This document shows positions 61,273-64,000 of a stretch of 64,000 nt of DNA, in pieces; within the stretch, counting starts at the first letter, position 1; every line of letters starts with the position of its first letter. Under the pieces are notes generated by a model. The model saw only the letters and a list, made by a program, of their open reading frames with translations. It was not told the DNA's origin and ran no database searches. The position numbers and the translations under genes were made by a program. Source of the DNA: Acuticoccus sp051016205 (GTDB lineage Bacteria; Pseudomonadota; Alphaproteobacteria; Rhizobiales; Amorphaceae); NCBI GenBank assembly GCA_051016205.1, contig CP136534.1, positions 5,580,001-5,644,000 of the forward strand, written 5' to 3'.

Positions 61273-62307
61273 TCAGCAGCTGTCAGGTACGGTGAATTGC
61301 GTTCGCGTGGCGCACGGGTCGATGCGCGACAGATAGTTGAGGCCGAAGATCTTGCTGATCTCCTCTTCGGAGAGGCCGCGGCGGACCAGAACCTCGCGCA
61401 GGCCAGCGATGTTTTCAGGTGCGACGAAGCGCCAAGGTGGCTCAGGGTAACCCCTCGGCCATCGCTGGCGCGCTGCTCGATAAAACCGGTAGTCGCTTCC
61501 GGTCAGTTCCATGAAGTCCAAACCGAGCCCGACGCGGTCTATCCCCGCAAGGCTGGCCACATGGATCACATGGTCGGCCATGGCCGATAGCAGATCGCCG
61601 CCCTCCCCCGCCAGAAAGAAGCCAACGCCATTGATGCCGATATAGCCATCGCGTGCGGCGCAGCGCCTGATCTGCTCGTCGGTGATGTTGCGCTCATGGT
61701 CGAACAGTGCACGGGCGTTCGAGTGCGAGAAAAACGGACGCTCCGCGCCAAGATCCATCGCCTCAAACGTCGTTCGCTCACCGCAGTGACTGAGATCGAG
61801 GATCATGCCGACAGAGTTCATGCGCTCGATCAAGCGCCGGCCGAGCTGGCTCAATCCGCCATTGCGTGGCTCGTGGCATCCGTCCGCGGCCCCGTTGGCC
61901 TCATTGTAGGCAAGCAATGCACGGGTGACGCCCAGATCACGGAAGACTGACGCCACATCGAGATCGGCCAGCATTGGCGTTGCGGTCTGAAAATGCATGC
62001 CGACGGACAGGACCTCGGCCTGCACAGCAGATTGGATGGCCTCTCGGCTCTCGACGACGGGTCTGACCCAGCTGGACAACGGCTCAAGGCTCTGCCTCAG
62101 GCGTCCAATGTTGCCAAGGGCCTCGGCGGCGTTCTCGGCGCCCGATGCAACGGTGATGGACACATGCCTCACCCCCGCCGCGCGGTAGCGCCGCAGCAGA
62201 GCGCCAAGATTGGCCCCGTCCGGAACGAATGGCGCCACCCAAGGCAGGCACCCATCACAGATGATCGTCTCGCCGTTCATGGCAGCTTGCGCAGGCCGGT
62301 CAGACAT
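61273..62307 (-). CDS. Membrane dipeptidase-like protein (M19 family)
   Basis: Protein of 344 aa with the M19 layout: GMILDLSHCGERTTFEAM (His), PFFSHSNARALFDHERNI (His), GYIGINGVGFFLAG and DRVGLGLDFMELTG. The first metal motif, normally DGHxD, reads IICDGCLPWV, and the bridging-Glu region reads VGMHFQTATPML. Two canonical zinc ligand sites are therefore changed, as in a subfamily annotated as membrane dipeptidase but not proven to be one. It overlaps the aminotransferase gene by 8 bp, so both are one operon. Substrate unknown. Confidence 0.8.
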   Translation of the reverse strand: MSDRPAQAAMNGETIICDGCLPWVAPFVPDGANLGALLRRYRAAGVRHVSITVASGAENAAEALGNIGRLRQSLEPLSSWVRPVVESREAIQSAVQAEVLSVGMHFQTATPMLADLDVASVFRDLGVTRALLAYNEANGAADGCHEPRNGGLSQLGRRLIERMNSVGMILDLSHCGERTTFEAMDLGAERPFFSHSNARALFDHERNITDEQIRRCAARDGYIGINGVGFFLAGEGGDLLSAMADHVIHVASLAGIDRVGLGLDFMELTGSDYRFYRAARQRWPRGYPEPPWRFVAPENIAGLREVLVRRGLSEEEISKIFGLNYLSRIDPCATRTQFTVPDSC

Positions 62308-63454
62308 TCCAGCTCCGCCTCAAGCGCTCGCGGATGTCGCTGAGCCTGTCCACAGGCTCATTGGCAAAGACAAACCGCAGGTAACGTCCGGCGCGCTCCT
62401 GTGCGCCCCACCCCGTCATGGGGGTCGCAGCGATGCGACCGCGCTCGAAGGAAAGGTGCGAGGCTTCCTGTGGCGACAGGCCTAGCGAGACCGTGTCCAC
62501 AAGAAGCGACCACCCTCCATCGGGCCGCACCACCGGGAGATCGGCGAGCTGGCTGAGGATCATATCGCGCCGTTGCTTGAGGGTTTGGGTGGCGGCATCC
62601 ACACCGTCATCGCTTGCCGTAAGGGCCGCCGCAGCGCCTGGCATGGCAATGCCGACCTGGCACACGACGTTGGTCAGGCTGACGAGCCCGACGGCGTCCA
62701 TGATGGCGCGGGGTCCGACGACCCATCCGACCCGCCAGCCGATCATCCGATACTCCTTGGAGAGCGAACCGATGGTGATCGTTCGCTCTGCCAGACCAAA
62801 GTGCGCTGGATGCATGATCGCACCGTCGAAGAGGATGCGCTCCATCGCGGCGTCATGGACCACCCATGCACCGGTCCTGTCGGCGACTTCTGCAATGGCA
62901 CGCCACTCCTCTTGCGTATGGACGATCCCGCTGGGCATCGATGGGCTCATGGTGAGGATCGCCTTGGTGCGCGGCGAGGCTGCCTCCTGCAAGGCCGTAA
63001 GATCGAGGCGCCAGCCCCCGTCGACGACCTTCAACGGCACAAAGCGCGGCACACCCTCAGCAAGGCGGATGCGGTTGATGAGCCCGGCATAGGCCGGATC
63101 GGTGATGATGACCTCATCACCCCGATCGAGGATTGCCAGGAGAACGGTGAGGATGCCGGCGAGGCCCCCCGCCGAGACGATGCATTCGCTCTGCCAGTCG
63201 TATGCAACCCCTGCTGTGAGGCTCACCCGTTCTGCGGCAGCCCGGCGCAGCGGTTCAATCCCCAAAAACGGCAGGTAGGAGTTTGCGTCATCGCGGCCGA
63301 TCGCCTCGCGGGTTGCCTGGAGCGCGGCAGGCGGGGGCGCAATGTCGGTATCAAGATTTTCCAGCCGCAGCATCGTCGGGTCGGATTGGGCATCTGCCGC
63401 AGCGCCCACCTTGTCGACGCCGATCCCAGGAATGTCGCGCAGTCGCTCAACCAT
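62300..63454 (-). CDS. PLP-dependent aminotransferase (class I/II)
   Basis: Fold-type I aminotransferase of 384 aa. The PLP Lys is in TITIGSLSKEYRMIGWRVGW, the phosphate-binding region in SAGGLAGILTVLLAIL and the Asp/Tyr region in VIITDPAYAGLINRI. The N-terminal NSYLPFLGIEPLRRAAAERV is typical of aspartate aminotransferase-like enzymes. ATG 63454 chosen; the frame extends upstream without support. Operon with the M19 protein and divergent from a GntR regulator suggests an inducible amino-acid or dipeptide catabolic unit. Confidence 0.87.
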   Translation of the reverse strand: MVERLRDIPGIGVDKVGAAADAQSDPTMLRLENLDTDIAPPPAALQATREAIGRDDANSYLPFLGIEPLRRAAAERVSLTAGVAYDWQSECIVSAGGLAGILTVLLAILDRGDEVIITDPAYAGLINRIRLAEGVPRFVPLKVVDGGWRLDLTALQEAASPRTKAILTMSPSMPSGIVHTQEEWRAIAEVADRTGAWVVHDAAMERILFDGAIMHPAHFGLAERTITIGSLSKEYRMIGWRVGWVVGPRAIMDAVGLVSLTNVVCQVGIAMPGAAAALTASDDGVDAATQTLKQRRDMILSQLADLPVVRPDGGWSLLVDTVSLGLSPQEASHLSFERGRIAATPMTGWGAQERAGRYLRFVFANEPVDRLSDIRERLRRSWNV

Positions 63455-63525
63455 ATCCAAGACTCTTTTTTGGATCCAATATGATCGAAGTAGCGCGAAT
63501 TGGCTGATTGTGCAAACACAGTGAG

Positions 63526-64000
63526 ATGCAACAGGCGCGTGTTCCCCCAAACCCACGGAGCGGCGATCAGGTCCAGGCCGTGGCGGCAGCTTTGCGCGCG
63601 GACATTCTCTCTCATCGCAGCAAAGCGGGGGAGGTGTTGCGTCAGGAGCGGGTTGCTGAGCGCTTCGCCGTGAGCCGGATGCCCGTCAGGGAAGCCTTGC
63701 GCATTCTGGAGGCGGAAGGCTTCATCGACTTCGTGCCTAAGAGGGGCGCGACGGTGGCAGCCATCAGCGTGGATGAACTGATCGATGTCATCGAGATGCG
63801 GGTGGCGTTGGAGCCGCTGGCCCTCCGCCGCGCGATCCCACACCTGACCAACCACGAACTCGACAAAGCCGAGGCGCTTCAGACACACGCCGAGGGTGCG
63901 CCACTCGCCGAGTTTGGCGCGCTCAACAACGCCTTCCATCGCCTACTCTACGCGCCGTGTCAGCGTCCCCGCCTGTTGCGGCAGATCGAGATCTTGCAGG
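63526..64000 (+). CDS. GntR-family regulator (FadR/FCD type), 3' end outside window
   Basis: The frame is open from ATG 63526 to the window edge (158 codons). The winged helix reads LRADILSHRSKAGEVLRQER, VAERFAVSRMPVREALRILE and AEGFIDFVPKRGATVAAI. The following helices (VDELIDVIEMRVALEPLALRRA, FGALNNAFHRLLYAPCQ) are the FCD ligand domain, whose metal ligands Asp/His lie near NNAFH. Divergent from the aminotransferase by 71 bp, so it most probably regulates that operon. Confidence 0.88.
   Translation, partial: MQQARVPPNPRSGDQVQAVAAALRADILSHRSKAGEVLRQERVAERFAVSRMPVREALRILEAEGFIDFVPKRGATVAAISVDELIDVIEMRVALEPLALRRAIPHLTNHELDKAEALQTHAEGAPLAEFGALNNAFHRLLYAPCQRPRLLRQIEILQ

Overview
The window is about 64 kb of GC-rich chromosome from an alphaproteobacterium, most likely of the order Hyphomicrobiales (Rhizobiales). 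The evidence is a ChvG/ChvI-type two-component pair, an ExoD protein, a BA14K-like protein, the lpxD-fabZ-lpxA-lpxI-lpxB block near gltA, gltX and comEC, and rhizobial-style short palindromic repeats. I see no rRNA, tRNA, CRISPR array, prophage or intact insertion sequence. Genus-level placement is not possible from the sequence alone.

Layout. 1-3.9 kb: chvG (cut by the window edge), chvI, a HugZ/PNPOx-like protein and exoD. 4-6.7 kb: a tightly overlapping molybdenum-enzyme maturation operon (XdhC split into two genes, then a MoeA-like/MocA-like fusion). 6.8-9.3 kb: gyrB. 9.4-11.3 kb: two tandem Arg/Asn-rich secreted proteins and an ArsR regulator. 11.3-12.2 kb: a 900-bp gap holding two palindromic repeats. 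12.2-13.3 kb: argE. 13.7-19.7 kb: a phenylacetate degradation operon (pcaF/paaJ, paaA, paaB, paaC, paaD, a hairpin-bearing gap, paaE and an extra PaaA-like ferritin-fold gene). 19.8-23 kb: DUF533 protein, methyltransferase, ClC chloride channel. 23-34 kb: gltA, an MFS transporter, gltX, comEC and the lipid A block.

34.3-43 kb is a catabolic island: a dihydroorotase-like amidohydrolase, an SDR, two NMT1/THI5-type binding proteins, one permease and one ATPase, a mandelate-racemase-family enzyme and a DapA-family aldolase/lyase. A divergent GlxA-type regulator follows; its promoter carries a palindrome. 44.2-54.8 kb is one long co-directional operon: deoC, a double-domain aldehyde dehydrogenase, rbsD/fucU, rbsK, a complete sugar ABC transporter and an aldo-keto reductase. 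Together these can import, mutarotate, phosphorylate and cleave a pentose, most economically 2-deoxyribose. 54.8-59.3 kb encodes a LolD/FtsX/HlyD-type exporter, followed immediately by a start-less fragment of an RTX protein that ends exactly at a palindromic repeat. 59.9-64 kb: a haem-b membrane protein with a Tat-exported dioxygenase-fold partner, an M19 peptidase homologue, an aminotransferase and a GntR regulator cut by the window edge.

The most unusual material is not a new enzyme system but a family of CTAG-bounded, two-hairpin intergenic repeats. There are five copies or partial copies, two of them 107 bp long and differing at only four positions although 48 kb apart in opposite orientation. 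Two members supply part or all of a neighbouring stop codon and one truncates the RTX fragment. A second, decayed repeat module is shared by the paaD-paaE and SDR-NMT1 gaps.
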